Shown here one piece after another: positions 5,265 through 14,247 of a stretch of DNA of 38,150 bases (position 1 is its first letter; each line of letters opens with the position of its first letter). The DNA comes from Alphaproteobacteria bacterium. Lineage in GTDB: Bacteria; Pseudomonadota; Alphaproteobacteria; Rs-D84. The stretch lies in contig JAGCET010000036.1 in the NCBI GenBank assembly GCA_017650505.1, forward strand, positions 1 through 38,150, read 5' to 3'. A program made the translations under genes and the position numbers. Under the pieces are notes generated by a model. It saw only the letters and a list, made by a program, of their open reading frames with translations, did no database searches and had not been told where the DNA came from.

Positions 5265-7643
5265 ATGAAAAAAAATTCTGTTGGAAATTTATGTAAAGAT
5301 GCGATTGGCGCAATGTTTTTGTTGGCCGGTGCATTTTTTGTTGGTTCAACTTTATTATCTATGCGCGCGGTTTTGGCCGACCCAATCGCACCAACCGACA
5401 TGGGAATGGGCGATTCGATGAATGCGCAATCGCCGCGTAATACGAACCGCGCAAGTCCGCGTGGTAATTCGCGTACCGTAAGTGCGGCACGTCCAACAAC
5501 CGCGAATGCCGCGGCGGGCGGAACACGCACGGTTGCGTCACGTAATGTTGCTTCGCGTTCCAATTCAAACAATAACGCAAGTGCCGCACGTACAACGGCA
5601 ACGCGCAGTGTTGTTGCACGCACTGCGACGCGCCCGATGGGCACAACACGTACGGTTGCGCAACGTTCAACGACTGCACGCACGGTTCGCGCGCGCACCG
5701 CAGATTCGGATTCGGCACGTATTGGCGTTCATACCGATGCAATTCGTGGGGTCAAGGGCACAACCAGTACGCACTATACATATTTGTCCAGCAAACTGTA
5801 TTCTGGGAATTATTCGAACATTATCGATTCGACAACTGGACTTATTTCCGCGGATGCGTACAGCAACTGTTTGGAATCGTATTATACATGTATGGATGAA
5901 ATTTGCACCGCGCGCAGTGAAGCGCAACGTCGTTGTGCCTGCGCCGGTCGTGTAAAGGCCTTTGCCGAGGCTGAATCCGCATTGGAATCCGCGAATGAAG
6001 AACTTATTAAGGTTTCCGGCGAATTGGCATTGTTGATTGCAAACAAAGGTAAAGATGTTAGTGCCGCGTTCACATTGACCGACGCAGAAAAGGTTATGAA
6101 CTGCGCTTCGTGGCGCGAAGTGGCACACATGGATACGACCGGTACGGCGGGTACGGGTTGCGATACAACCAAAATGACAGAATGGTGCCAAAGCCACGGT
6201 GAATATACGAATTGTTCATGTTCTGTTGCGCCGAATTATTGCACAAACGAAAGTGTTTATGGGTTTGATGTAAAAAATCTTGATGGTGCGGGGTCTGATA
6301 TTTTGGCATCACTTGCCAAATGGGCCGACGATGTTAAGGAAAGCACAGACACAATTTTGAAAACGGATAACGATTCGTTGCTTGGCGCGTACGTAAATAT
6401 GGGTAATTTGGTCAGTGGTATTACGGGTTCGGTTGTGGCGTTTACCGAAGGCGAAGTCCAAGATACATTGGCCGAAACATGGGGATATGATTTGTTCCGC
6501 TATGCACACAATAATGTATGTGCGCGCGTGTTGGATTCGTGCTTTAACGGAATTTACGAAGGTTGCGGCACACCGCCATCCGGTGGTCGTTGCGCAAACG
6601 GTTCAACATCGTCTTGTCCGTTTAATTATAACAGCAAGGTGACAATTTCCTCGTCGGGTGACGTGACGTTAAATGAACGCAGTACCGCGGGTGCAAACGC
6701 TTCGGCATCATGCTTTGGTTATACCTCGTCGTCGGGTGATCCGTATGCATCATTACGTGGGCCGGTTGCGGATGCACGTCGTTCCGTGATGCAGAAATAC
6801 TTATTGGATGCGAATGCGGATTGCGACCTGTATGGCGACCAATTAAAGGCAACCGCGCAAAAGATTGCGTATCAAAAGGTTGCCGCACAACAGGCATTAC
6901 AGCAAAAACGTTTGGAATTCTATAACGAAGAACGCGATAAAATCTTGAACGAAGCAATCGCCGCAGGCACGAATTTTGATGAATGCCTTAGCGAGATTTG
7001 GGATTGTTATGAATCGCAAATGTCAAACACCACAAACAGTGGTTCGGCGTGGCCTGCGGAACGTATAAAAACATACTGTGCCCAGGTTGCAAATGTTCCA
7101 CATTGCTATCAAGATATGATTTGTAATCCGTCAACGGCCCAATTCCGTGCAATTATCGATGTCCAAGATGATACAAATTGCAATAACAGCCAGGATTACA
7201 CGAAAAACACATGCCGCAATGTTGTAACGTTAAATGAAATATTGCGCTCAATCAGTGATAATCCATATTATATCGAACCGGGTGGCTCGGGTGATTCGGT
7301 CGCGATGCGCGAAAAGTGCCTGTTGCTTAATGGTGTCGAAAGCATTCGTAATTGGAAGGCCAATGTTTATGATGCATACGTTTGCGAACGTCAATCGGGT
7401 ATGGTATGGGATTCTGAAAACGGCGTGTGCGTCAATCAACAGAAATACAATTGTGAAAGTCAATCGGGCATGGTGTGGGATGCCGCCAACAAAAGTTGTA
7501 TTAGCAGGGCCGAATACAATTGTAATCAACAATCGGGTATGATATGGAATGGGTACAGGTGCCTTGATGAACGTGAGCACAATTGCCAACTGCAGGGGAT
7601 GACATATAGCGAAATTGCGGGTGGCTGTGTTGATGCAATGTAA
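5265..7643 (+). CDS. Large exported Cys-rich protein, paralogue of the 8569 product
   Basis: A 792-residue protein of unrecognised family. It has an N-terminal hydrophobic segment (about 13-37; signal or anchor). A low-complexity Ser/Thr/Ala/Arg region (about 50-147) follows, then a Cys-containing body. The key block is NCLESYYTCMDEIC...QRRCAC (201-226), followed by a Glu/Ala-rich predicted coiled coil. The 8569 product has the same block in the same order. Further C-x(6-8)-C pairs follow (for example CLSEIWDCYESQM at 574-586). The C-terminus has three or four short repeats of the form YxCxxQSGM(V/I)W...C (about 705-790). ATG 5265 is chosen for AGGAGA six nt upstream. Many paired cysteines imply an oxidising location (periplasm or surface). 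It is likely a structural or adhesive envelope protein; no catalytic motif is seen. Confidence 0.85.
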   Translation: MKKNSVGNLCKDAIGAMFLLAGAFFVGSTLLSMRAVLADPIAPTDMGMGDSMNAQSPRNTNRASPRGNSRTVSAARPTTANAAAGGTRTVASRNVASRSNSNNNASAARTTATRSVVARTATRPMGTTRTVAQRSTTARTVRARTADSDSARIGVHTDAIRGVKGTTSTHYTYLSSKLYSGNYSNIIDSTTGLISADAYSNCLESYYTCMDEICTARSEAQRRCACAGRVKAFAEAESALESANEELIKVSGELALLIANKGKDVSAAFTLTDAEKVMNCASWREVAHMDTTGTAGTGCDTTKMTEWCQSHGEYTNCSCSVAPNYCTNESVYGFDVKNLDGAGSDILASLAKWADDVKESTDTILKTDNDSLLGAYVNMGNLVSGITGSVVAFTEGEVQDTLAETWGYDLFRYAHNNVCARVLDSCFNGIYEGCGTPPSGGRCANGSTSSCPFNYNSKVTISSSGDVTLNERSTAGANASASCFGYTSSSGDPYASLRGPVADARRSVMQKYLLDANADCDLYGDQLKATAQKIAYQKVAAQQALQQKRLEFYNEERDKILNEAIAAGTNFDECLSEIWDCYESQMSNTTNSGSAWPAERIKTYCAQVANVPHCYQDMICNPSTAQFRAIIDVQDDTNCNNSQDYTKNTCRNVVTLNEILRSISDNPYYIEPGGSGDSVAMREKCLLLNGVESIRNWKANVYDAYVCERQSGMVWDSENGVCVNQQKYNCESQSGMVWDAANKSCISRAEYNCNQQSGMIWNGYRCLDEREHNCQLQGMTYSEIAGGCVDAM

Positions 7644-7657
7644 AATAATGTTACGAT

Positions 7658-7680
7658 CGGGCCGATTGGCCCGGTTTTTC
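7658..7680 (+). terminator. Rho-independent terminator
   Basis: CGGGCC (7658-7663), loop GATT, GGCCCG (7668-7673), then GTTTTTC. Confidence 0.85.
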
Positions 7681-7724
7681 TTTGCGGTCTTAATAGCTTT
7701 TGTATAAAAATTTCGACAAAATAC

Positions 7725-7752
7725 TTGACTTTTGGTATAAAAACGATAATAT
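7725..7752 (+). promoter_or_regulatory. Promoter of rplU-rpmA
   Basis: TTGACT (7725-7730), 16-nt spacer, TAATAT (7747-7752). A tight hairpin, ACTTTTG-AA-CAAAAGT (7761-7776), lies in the leader ahead of the ribosome site AAAGGA and could be a regulatory or stability element. Confidence 0.6.
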
Positions 7753-7796
7753 TTGCATAAACTTTTGAACAAAAGTTAAAAATAAAAGGAATAAAT

Positions 7797-8096
7797 ATGA
7801 ATGACTTTGCAATATTTCAGACCGGCGGCAAACAATATCGCGTAAAGGTCGGTGATGTTATCAAGGTTGAAAAACTGAACGCGGATGGCGATGTCACATT
7901 TGATAACGTTCTTATGCTGGGGGACCGGGTTGGAACACCAAATGTTGATGGCGCACGGGTTGTTGCGACCGTCGTTGAACAAAAACGCGGCGACAAAATC
8001 TTGGTTTTCAAGAAAAAACGTCGTCAAAACTATCGTCGCACACGTGGTCATCGTCAGTTTATCACTGTGTTGAAAATCAAAGAAATCAAGGGCTAA
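7797..8096 (+). CDS. rplU: 50S ribosomal protein L21
   Basis: A 99-residue protein of normal L21 length. It starts [22 protein letters not shown], the conserved L21 N-terminus, and ends with the RRxxGHRQ-type basic segment ([15 protein letters not shown]) that contacts 23S rRNA. AAAGGA precedes the ATG. It is co-transcribed with rpmA 18 nt downstream, the usual pairing. The GTPase gene obg, which often follows, is absent here: a terminator and a repeat module come after rpmA. Confidence 0.97.
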   Translation: MNDFAIFQTGGKQYRVKVGDVIKVEKLNADGDVTFDNVLMLGDRVGTPNVDGARVVATVVEQKRGDKILVFKKKRRQNYRRTRGHRQFITVLKIKEIKG

Positions 8097-8114
8097 AATT
8101 AAAGGAGTTTAATT

Positions 8115-8381
8115 ATGGCACATAAGAAAGGTGCGGGTAGCAGTTCGAACGGACGCGATTCTGCAGGACGCAGACTCGGTGTCAAGAAATCTGGTGGTGC
8201 GCACGTTATTCCGGGTAATATCATTATTCGCCAGCGTGGAACCGCCGTGCATCCGGGTGAAAATGTCGGTATGGGCAAAGATCACACTTTGTTTGCCAAA
8301 ACCGCCGGTACCGTGAAATTCAAACGTGGATTCCGTGACCGCAAGACTGTATCGGTTGTTCCCGATGCGGACGAAAAATAA
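8115..8381 (+). CDS. rpmA: 50S ribosomal protein L27
   Basis: An 88-residue protein with the unmistakable L27 N-terminus ([16 protein letters not shown]). That part reaches the peptidyl transferase centre. The LGVKKSGG and [10 protein letters not shown] blocks are also present. The strong ribosome site AAAGGAG lies just upstream. It is the second gene of the rplU-rpmA operon, ended by a terminator. No N-terminal extension of the Firmicutes type is present. Confidence 0.97.
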   Translation: MAHKKGAGSSSNGRDSAGRRLGVKKSGGAHVIPGNIIIRQRGTAVHPGENVGMGKDHTLFAKTAGTVKFKRGFRDRKTVSVVPDADEK

Positions 8382-8384
8382 ACA

Positions 8385-8408
8385 AAACCGCCAACCGGCG
8401 GTTTTTTT
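8385..8408 (+). terminator. Rho-independent terminator of rplU-rpmA
   Basis: AAACCGCC (8385-8392), loop AACC, GGCGGTTT (8397-8404), then TTTT. Confidence 0.9.
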
Positions 8409-8431
8409 AGTATTACAAAACAAGACGCCTT

Positions 8432-8520
8432 ACTAACCGCTAACACCACGCCGGAACCGGAGGTCCCGGCGCAGTCGCGGCGAAGCGTTCCGCGAAGACG
8501 GATAATCACTAACACTACCC
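8432..8520. repeat. CACTAAC-type repeat module with two GC-rich hairpins
   Basis: ACTAACCGCTAACACC (8432-8447) and CACTAACACTACCC (8507-8520) flank a GC-rich core. The core has two inverted repeats: CGCCGG/CCGGCG (8449-8454 with 8466-8471) and CGCGG/CCGCG near 8476-8493. The organisation is the same as at 4108. It sits after the rpmA terminator and before the next gene's -10 box. Confidence 0.6.
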
Positions 8521-8552
8521 ACTATTTCCTTTTTTCCGTCCGATATTTGTGA

Positions 8553-8558
8553 TATAAT
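8553..8558 (+). promoter_or_regulatory. -10 box of the second large Cys-rich gene
   Basis: Consensus TATAAT; +1 is predicted at about 8565, only four nt before the ATG at 8569, with no ribosome site. The -35 region (T-rich, around 8531) is weak. Confidence 0.55.
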
Positions 8559-8568
8559 TAGTCTTAGA

Positions 8569-11202
8569 ATGAAGGGGTTTACTCTTGGATTTTTACTTGC
8601 GCTGTATGCGCCGGCCGCGGTATATGCGGCGGGCGGTGTGTCGCGCATTATCCCCGGAACCGATAAAACAACGACCCCAACTGTGAATCCTGAATTACGT
8701 ACAAATGGCGACGTTGCATCACGCACATCAACCAATGCGACGCGAACAACGGGTGCGGCCACACGTGAATCAAATGACACGGGTCGTGTTGCCACAACAC
8801 GAAACATCGTCCGGAACGTATCGGCCGAAACCAGTGCGGGCACCCAGACGCGTGTTGCAAATCGTTCGACCGATATGACGCGGGTCGCGAATTCATCGGA
8901 TACTTCGCGCGCAAACCTTAATGCGATGATGCATACCGGCGGTCGTTCCACCCGTACCGAAGCGGCCAGTATAAATGCAAATCCGGCGGTACGTCGTGCG
9001 GGATTGACTCTGCGCCCAAGTACGGCCGAGGTTGGTGGTCGTGCGATTATGGCGGACGGTTCACAGACAGGTTCAAATATATCTTCGGAAATCAGTAATT
9101 TGAAAAAATCATCACGTATTGCAACGGTAAAAAGACAAGATGATGTAAAACTTGACCCCGCGGCGATTGCAGAAGCCAAAGACAGAATGGAACAAACGGC
9201 GGCATTGAACAAATCGTGCCAAGAACAATACAATGATTGTATGGACCAATTTTGTTCGGTAATTGACGCAAACCAGAAACGTTGTTCATGTTCTTCGAAT
9301 TTGGCGAAATATGCCAAGGTTGAACAGGCCGTCAAAGATGCAAACAACCAATTAAATGAAGTTGCGCAAAATATTCGCTATGTCGGATTATCTGCGGACG
9401 AAATATCGGCGATTATGTCCGCAACCGAGGCCGAAGAGGCAATGACAACGGCCGTCGATACAACCGAAAGCCGTAGTATGTTGGACGATATTGCCAAGAT
9501 GATAAAGGACCCAACATCAACATCTTCTGCATCTTTTTCATCGGATTCTTATGGGCTGTTGGATATTGATTTAGATTTTTCCAACACCGATTCGTCTGAT
9601 TTATTCAGTTTGGATTTCTTTAACAATTCCAATACTGGCTTTTCGAGTTTGCGCGGTTCGGACCTGTACAATGCGGCCAAAAAGCGTTGCAACACAATTA
9701 TTACCCAATGCAAGGAAGTCGGTGCAACCGCACAACAGATTACGGGTAATTACGATCTGGCCATAGACAAGGATTGTATTGCGTATGAACAGGGTTTGAC
9801 CAAGATGAATGAAACATTGGTTGCAAATGTGCGCAGTGCGACACGTATGCTGCAAAAGGCACGACTTGCGGTATTGCAAAATCAAAATACATATAATGCC
9901 CGCGAATGTATTGCGGCATTGGAAACGTGTATGACCGACGAAATGGTGTGTGGCGAAAATTATACAAAATGCCTGGACCCGACCAAGATGTATATCGACG
10001 AAAACGGCAATGTCGTGTTGGGCAAGAACATAAATGTCATTCAAAACTTTATGGAAAATTACAACAACGCAAGCATAAATACATCGTTTTTATCCAGTGC
10101 CTATGGCGCAACAATAAACGAAACAAATTGTTCAGTGAATGAAGAACGTGCAGAAAATACCGGTGATGGAAAATGCGTTGTTAAATATTTGTTGGGCAAG
10201 ATTGGCACAAAGCAAAAAGCCACCGACGAAGGTCTGTGCCGGCCTGTTTTGGATAAGTGCCAGGCATATACATACGATTCGCGCGGAAACTATAATGCGT
10301 ATAACGATATTGTTGTGAACTATATACAGCGTGCGATGGTAAATATAAAGGCGGCACAGTATCAAATTGTTTCTGATTATGCGTCAACATGCCTGAACGA
10401 TATCGCCGAATGTTATAACGAACAAGTATCCCAAGTGACCTCATGGTCATCGACTGCGTCGGCATCCAGTGTTTATAATATTATGCGCGGTGCATGTCGG
10501 AATCTTGCACTGACGTGCGGGTATGCGGTGTTTGCAGCCGATAATTCCAGTTGCCCAACAGACAACCCCGAAAAGTGTATAGAAAGCATTTCAGAAATAT
10601 TCTATCAATCACTGTTGTGTCCGGACAATTCGTTCTATGTCAGTACCCCCGGCAGTGTCGCACCAAACAATACATGGGGCCATGTCAATGCAATGTGCGT
10701 ATGTAATGCCGGTTATTGGGTGTTTGCCGGACGGTGCGTGCCTGTGTGCGAAAGTGGCGGATATAATACCAGTGGTATATGCGATGCAACACTGGCATGC
10801 CCAGCACATTCGTCAAGTGAAGGTGTCAATGGTAATGATGGCGAATTCTGGGGTGGTCAGTGCAATTGCAATAATGACGATAATTATTACTTATTTAATT
10901 CCACGTGTTTAAGGTGTCCAGAACATTCTGTTGGTGTTCATCAAGATTCAGAAACAGAAGGTGATGTATACGATGGACGTTGCCAATGTGATGCAGCCGA
11001 CAAGTATGTTTCTACACATAACGGAACACAATGCGAATTATGCCCAGGTGGCGCACAGTACAACCCCGCATCTAATGGTAATTTATCATATTGTAATTGT
11101 CCGGTTGGTAAAACATGGGACAGAAACAGCAATAAATGCATAAATGCGTTGGTTATAAATACAACGGTTGTGAACCAACCCATCATTGGTTCAGAACAAT
11201 AA
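8569..11202 (+). CDS. Large exported Cys-rich protein, paralogue of the 5265 product
   Basis: An 877-residue protein with a clear signal peptide (about 1-21). A Thr/Ser/Ala/Arg low-complexity segment (about 30-165) follows. Next comes the block SCQEQYNDCMDQFC...QKRCSC (216-241), which aligns with 201-226 of the 5265 product, and a predicted coiled coil. Central C-x(6-9)-C pairs include ECIAALETC and CLNDIAECYNEQV. The last ~180 residues hold at least four Cys-rich units. Each has a CP...-type start and a C-x-C later (CVC, CNC, CQC, CNC), with GY/KY(V) between, like EGF- or GCC2/GCC3-type disulfide modules. It is probably a periplasmic or surface structural protein. The gene lacks a ribosome site and should have a near-leaderless mRNA. 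A terminator shared with convergent ppdK follows. Confidence 0.85.
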   Translation: MKGFTLGFLLALYAPAAVYAAGGVSRIIPGTDKTTTPTVNPELRTNGDVASRTSTNATRTTGAATRESNDTGRVATTRNIVRNVSAETSAGTQTRVANRSTDMTRVANSSDTSRANLNAMMHTGGRSTRTEAASINANPAVRRAGLTLRPSTAEVGGRAIMADGSQTGSNISSEISNLKKSSRIATVKRQDDVKLDPAAIAEAKDRMEQTAALNKSCQEQYNDCMDQFCSVIDANQKRCSCSSNLAKYAKVEQAVKDANNQLNEVAQNIRYVGLSADEISAIMSATEAEEAMTTAVDTTESRSMLDDIAKMIKDPTSTSSASFSSDSYGLLDIDLDFSNTDSSDLFSLDFFNNSNTGFSSLRGSDLYNAAKKRCNTIITQCKEVGATAQQITGNYDLAIDKDCIAYEQGLTKMNETLVANVRSATRMLQKARLAVLQNQNTYNARECIAALETCMTDEMVCGENYTKCLDPTKMYIDENGNVVLGKNINVIQNFMENYNNASINTSFLSSAYGATINETNCSVNEERAENTGDGKCVVKYLLGKIGTKQKATDEGLCRPVLDKCQAYTYDSRGNYNAYNDIVVNYIQRAMVNIKAAQYQIVSDYASTCLNDIAECYNEQVSQVTSWSSTASASSVYNIMRGACRNLALTCGYAVFAADNSSCPTDNPEKCIESISEIFYQSLLCPDNSFYVSTPGSVAPNNTWGHVNAMCVCNAGYWVFAGRCVPVCESGGYNTSGICDATLACPAHSSSEGVNGNDGEFWGGQCNCNNDDNYYLFNSTCLRCPEHSVGVHQDSETEGDVYDGRCQCDAADKYVSTHNGTQCELCPGGAQYNPASNGNLSYCNCPVGKTWDRNSNKCINALVINTTVVNQPIIGSEQ

Positions 11203-11205
11203 TAA

Positions 11206-11235
11206 AAAACGCCCCGAATGGGGCGTTTTGTTTTT
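11206..11235. terminator. Bidirectional terminator between the Cys-rich gene and ppdK
   Basis: AAAACGCCCC (11206-11215), loop GAAT, GGGGCGTTTT (11220-11229), with T-rich sequence after it on the plus strand and A residues before it. It can serve both convergent genes. Confidence 0.9.
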
Positions 11236-11252
11236 ATTCGATTTTTCCAATT

Positions 11253-13910
11253 TTATTTGCGTGGAAATTTAACCGCCGCCTGGGCCGCCGCTAAACGTGC
11301 AATTGGCACGCGGAACGGACTGCACGATACAGAATCAAATCCACATTTATGGAAAAATTCAATGGATTCCGGATCGCCACCGTGTTCACCACATACCCCA
11401 AGGTGGATTTTATCGCCTTTGGTCGCACGGGCCTTGGCAACCGCGTCTTTAATCAGCAAACCAACACCCAATTGGTCAACCGATGCAAACGGGTCGGCAA
11501 CATAGACACCACGTGCACGGTATTCATCCAAAATCTTGCCCGTGTCATCACGCGACATACCCAATGTCGTTTGCGTCAAATCGTTTGTTCCAAATTCAAA
11601 GAATTCGCAACTTTCCGCAATTTCGTTCGCCAAAATCGCCGCGCGTGGCAATTCAATCATTGAACCAACGGTGTATTCAATGCTTTCGCCAACTTCGGCA
11701 AACAGCGAATTCGCCGTTGCGTCAATCACCGATTTAACAATATCGACTTCTTTCTTGGAACCGACAAGTGGAACTTCGATTTCCGGATGGACCGAAACGC
11801 CCGCCTTCTTGCATTCCAATGCCGCCGACAATATCGCGCGTGTTTGCATTTCGCAAATTTCCGGATATGTAATAGCCAAACGACATCCACGATGACCCAA
11901 CATTGGATTTTGTTCGTGCAATGCTTCGGCGCGTGCCTTAACAAATTCAACCGGTTTACCAATGTGTTCGGCCAATTCTGCCATATCTGCATCGGTGTGT
12001 GGCAAGAATTCGTGTAATGGCGGGTCAATCAAACGAATTGTGACCGGCAGACCGTCCATAATCTTGAACAATTCGACAAAGTCCGCCTTTTGATACGGCA
12101 ACAGTTTCGCCAGTGCCGCACGCCGTCCGGCTTCGTCTTCTGCCAAAATCATTTCGCGCATATCTTGGATTCGTGCCGGGTCAAAGAACATATGTTCTGT
12201 ACGTGCCAACCCAATACCTTCGGCGCCAAAGTCGCGTGCCTGTTTTGCATCTTTTGGTGTTTCGGCATTTGCCTTGACCGTCAAAGTTTTGATTTCATCA
12301 ACCCATTGCATCAGTGTACCAAAATTACCCGTCAATTCCACAGAAACGGTTGGAACCGCGCCCGCGATAATTTGGCCTTTGGCACCATCGATGGAAACCC
12401 AATCGCCTTCGTGAATCACGACACCATTGGTTGTTTTCATTGTCTTGGTTTCATAATCAATCTTGATGTCCGGACTTCCCGAAACACACGGTGTTCCCAT
12501 GCCACGTGCAACCACCGCCGCGTGTGATGTCATACCGCCACGTGCAGTAATCACACCTTGGGCGGCATTCATTCCCGCGATATCTTCGGGCGATGTTTCA
12601 ACACGGATAAGCATAACTTTTTTACCTTCGGATGCCCATTTTTCTGCATCTTCGGCATTGAACACGGCCATACCTACCGCCGCACCCGGGGATGCCGGCA
12701 GACCCGTCGCAATAACGGTCTTTTCCGCATGGGGATCCAACATTGGATGCAAAAGATGATTTAATTGGTCTGCACCAACACGCAAAATCGCTTCTTCCTT
12801 GGTCAGCAAACCTTCATTCACCATTTCAACCGCCATACGAACCGCTGCGGCCGCCGTACGTTTACCATTACGGCATTGCAACATCCACAGTTTTCCATGT
12901 TCTATGGTAAATTCCATATCCTGCATATCTTTATAGTGCTTTTCCAATTTTTCACGAACATCGCACAATTCTTTATAGACATTTGGCATCGCTTCTTCCA
13001 ACGAAGTACGACCGGAATCATCCTTGCTCATCGGTTGTGGTGTACGAATACCCGCAACAACATCCTCACCTTGGGCATTTATCAGATATTCGCCATAGTA
13101 TTTATTTTCACCGGTGGCCGGGTCACGTGAAAAGCATACGCCGGTCGCGCTGTCTTCACCAGAGTTTCCGAACACCATTGCCTGGACATTCACTGCGGTA
13201 CCCCAATCGCCCGGAATATTATTCAGTTTACGATAAGTAATGGCTTTCTTGCTCATCCATGAACCGAACACTGCACCGATACCCAATTTCAACTGTTCCC
13301 ACGGGTCTTGCGGGAATACTTTGCCAATCTTGACACCAATTTCTTTGAACTTTTCAACCAATTCTTTCAAATCGTCCGCGGTCAGTTCTGTATCAACCTT
13401 GTACCCGCGGTCTTCCTTCATACGTTCCAATGTATGTTCGAACAGGTCGATATCTGCACCCAACACAACATCACTGAACATCATAATAAAGCGACGATAT
13501 GAATCGTATGCAAATCTTTCATTACCCGAAATTTTTGCAAGTGCCTTTACCGTTTTGTCATTAAGGCCCAAATTCAATACGGTATCCATCATACCCGGCA
13601 TCGAAACGCGTGCGCCCGAACGAACCGACACCAATAACGGATTTTCCATATCGGCGAATTTTTTGCCCATAATATTTTCAATGTGTGCAATACCAGTCCG
13701 AACCTGATCCATCAAATCAGACGGATATGTTTGGTTGTTATCATAATAATATGTACAAACCTCGGTCGTGACGGTAAAACCGGCCGGCACAGGCAAACCG
13801 ACCAAATTCATTTCGGCCAGGTTGGCACCTTTACCACCCAACAGATTGCGCATATCTGCGCGTCCTTCGGCAGAACCATTACCGAAAGTGTAAACCCATT
13901 TATTGCTCAT
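11253..13910 (-). CDS. ppdK: Pyruvate, phosphate dikinase
   Basis: An 885-residue protein, normal for PPDK. It interconverts pyruvate + ATP + Pi and phosphoenolpyruvate + AMP + PPi. The N-terminal ATP-grasp domain begins WVYTFGNG and GGKGANLAEM. The phosphohistidine site GGMTSHAAVVARG holds the catalytic His near residue 463. The C-terminal TIM-barrel holds GLARTEHMFF, GHRGCRL and CGEHGGDP, whose Cys near 840 is the general acid. The start is supported by AAGGAG (13916-13921 on the minus strand). It is a single gene on the minus strand, convergent with the Cys-rich gene. PPDK can act in PPi-dependent glycolysis or in gluconeogenesis. No promoter stands out in its AT-rich upstream region, though TTGACT at 14011-14006 is a possible -35. 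Confidence 0.96.
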   Translation of the reverse strand: MSNKWVYTFGNGSAEGRADMRNLLGGKGANLAEMNLVGLPVPAGFTVTTEVCTYYYDNNQTYPSDLMDQVRTGIAHIENIMGKKFADMENPLLVSVRSGARVSMPGMMDTVLNLGLNDKTVKALAKISGNERFAYDSYRRFIMMFSDVVLGADIDLFEHTLERMKEDRGYKVDTELTADDLKELVEKFKEIGVKIGKVFPQDPWEQLKLGIGAVFGSWMSKKAITYRKLNNIPGDWGTAVNVQAMVFGNSGEDSATGVCFSRDPATGENKYYGEYLINAQGEDVVAGIRTPQPMSKDDSGRTSLEEAMPNVYKELCDVREKLEKHYKDMQDMEFTIEHGKLWMLQCRNGKRTAAAAVRMAVEMVNEGLLTKEEAILRVGADQLNHLLHPMLDPHAEKTVIATGLPASPGAAVGMAVFNAEDAEKWASEGKKVMLIRVETSPEDIAGMNAAQGVITARGGMTSHAAVVARGMGTPCVSGSPDIKIDYETKTMKTTNGVVIHEGDWVSIDGAKGQIIAGAVPTVSVELTGNFGTLMQWVDEIKTLTVKANAETPKDAKQARDFGAEGIGLARTEHMFFDPARIQDMREMILAEDEAGRRAALAKLLPYQKADFVELFKIMDGLPVTIRLIDPPLHEFLPHTDADMAELAEHIGKPVEFVKARAEALHEQNPMLGHRGCRLAITYPEICEMQTRAILSAALECKKAGVSVHPEIEVPLVGSKKEVDIVKSVIDATANSLFAEVGESIEYTVGSMIELPRAAILANEIAESCEFFEFGTNDLTQTTLGMSRDDTGKILDEYRARGVYVADPFASVDQLGVGLLIKDAVAKARATKGDKIHLGVCGEHGGDPESIEFFHKCGFDSVSCSPFRVPIARLAAAQAAVKFPRK

Positions 13911-14078
13911 GGCTTCTCCTTTGTTAGATTTACGGTTAAATTTGCGCGCACATTTTTCACGAAAAAAGTCTGAATTGCAATTAAAAAAAATTGAAAAAAA
14001 TAAAAAGTCAACACATTTTTTTCACTTTTCTACGTTGCAACCATATTTTCCTGTATAATTTTGTGTTATAATAGACTC
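13911..14078. other. AT-rich intergenic region upstream of ppdK
   Basis: With 14127-14247 this forms a ~340-bp interval that holds no gene except the 15-codon ORF at 14079. It has long A and T runs. On the plus strand two TATAAT boxes occur (14054-14059 and 14067-14072); on the minus strand TTGACT lies at 14011-14006. It is presumably the divergent regulatory region for ppdK and the plus-strand transcript. Confidence 0.5.
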
Positions 14079-14126
14079 ATGAAAACAGCACAACAAACAA
14101 ACTTTTTAATATGCCCTGAGTATTAA
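14079..14126 (+). CDS. Putative leaderless 15-codon micro-ORF overlapping a hairpin
   Basis: The ORF encodes MKTAQQTNFLICPEY and a TAA stop. A consensus TATAAT (14067-14072) places +1 exactly on its ATG (14079), the same arrangement as several real genes here. The last codons lie in a stable hairpin, AATATGCCC...GGGCATATT (about 14111-14142), so the stop codon is in the loop. It could be a leader peptide, a micro-protein or simply the 5' part of a small RNA. No Trp/His-type codon run that would suggest classic attenuation is seen. Translation is a guess. Confidence 0.35.
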   Translation: MKTAQQTNFLICPEY

Positions 14127-14181
14127 CGTGGGGCATATTTAATAAAAAAATAAAAAAAATTTGTTTTTTGTAATTTTGTTG

Positions 14182-14211
14182 TTTACAAAGGTTATAAAAA
14201 ATTAGTAAAAT
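14182..14211 (+). promoter_or_regulatory. Probable promoter of the 14248 gene
   Basis: TTTACA (14182-14187), 18-nt spacer, TAAAAT (14206-14211); +1 near 14218. Confidence 0.45.
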
Positions 14212-14247
14212 GGTTGTCGAAAGGAATTCTTGAAGGGTAAAAAGGGA

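Noticed and set aside
5222..5698. Long minus-strand ORFs opposite the N-terminal part of the 5265 gene (similar ones opposite 8569, ppdK and gyrA)
   Set aside because: They mirror GC-biased low-complexity coding sequence on the other strand, have no ribosome site, and give Arg/Ala/Val-rich products with no recognisable features.
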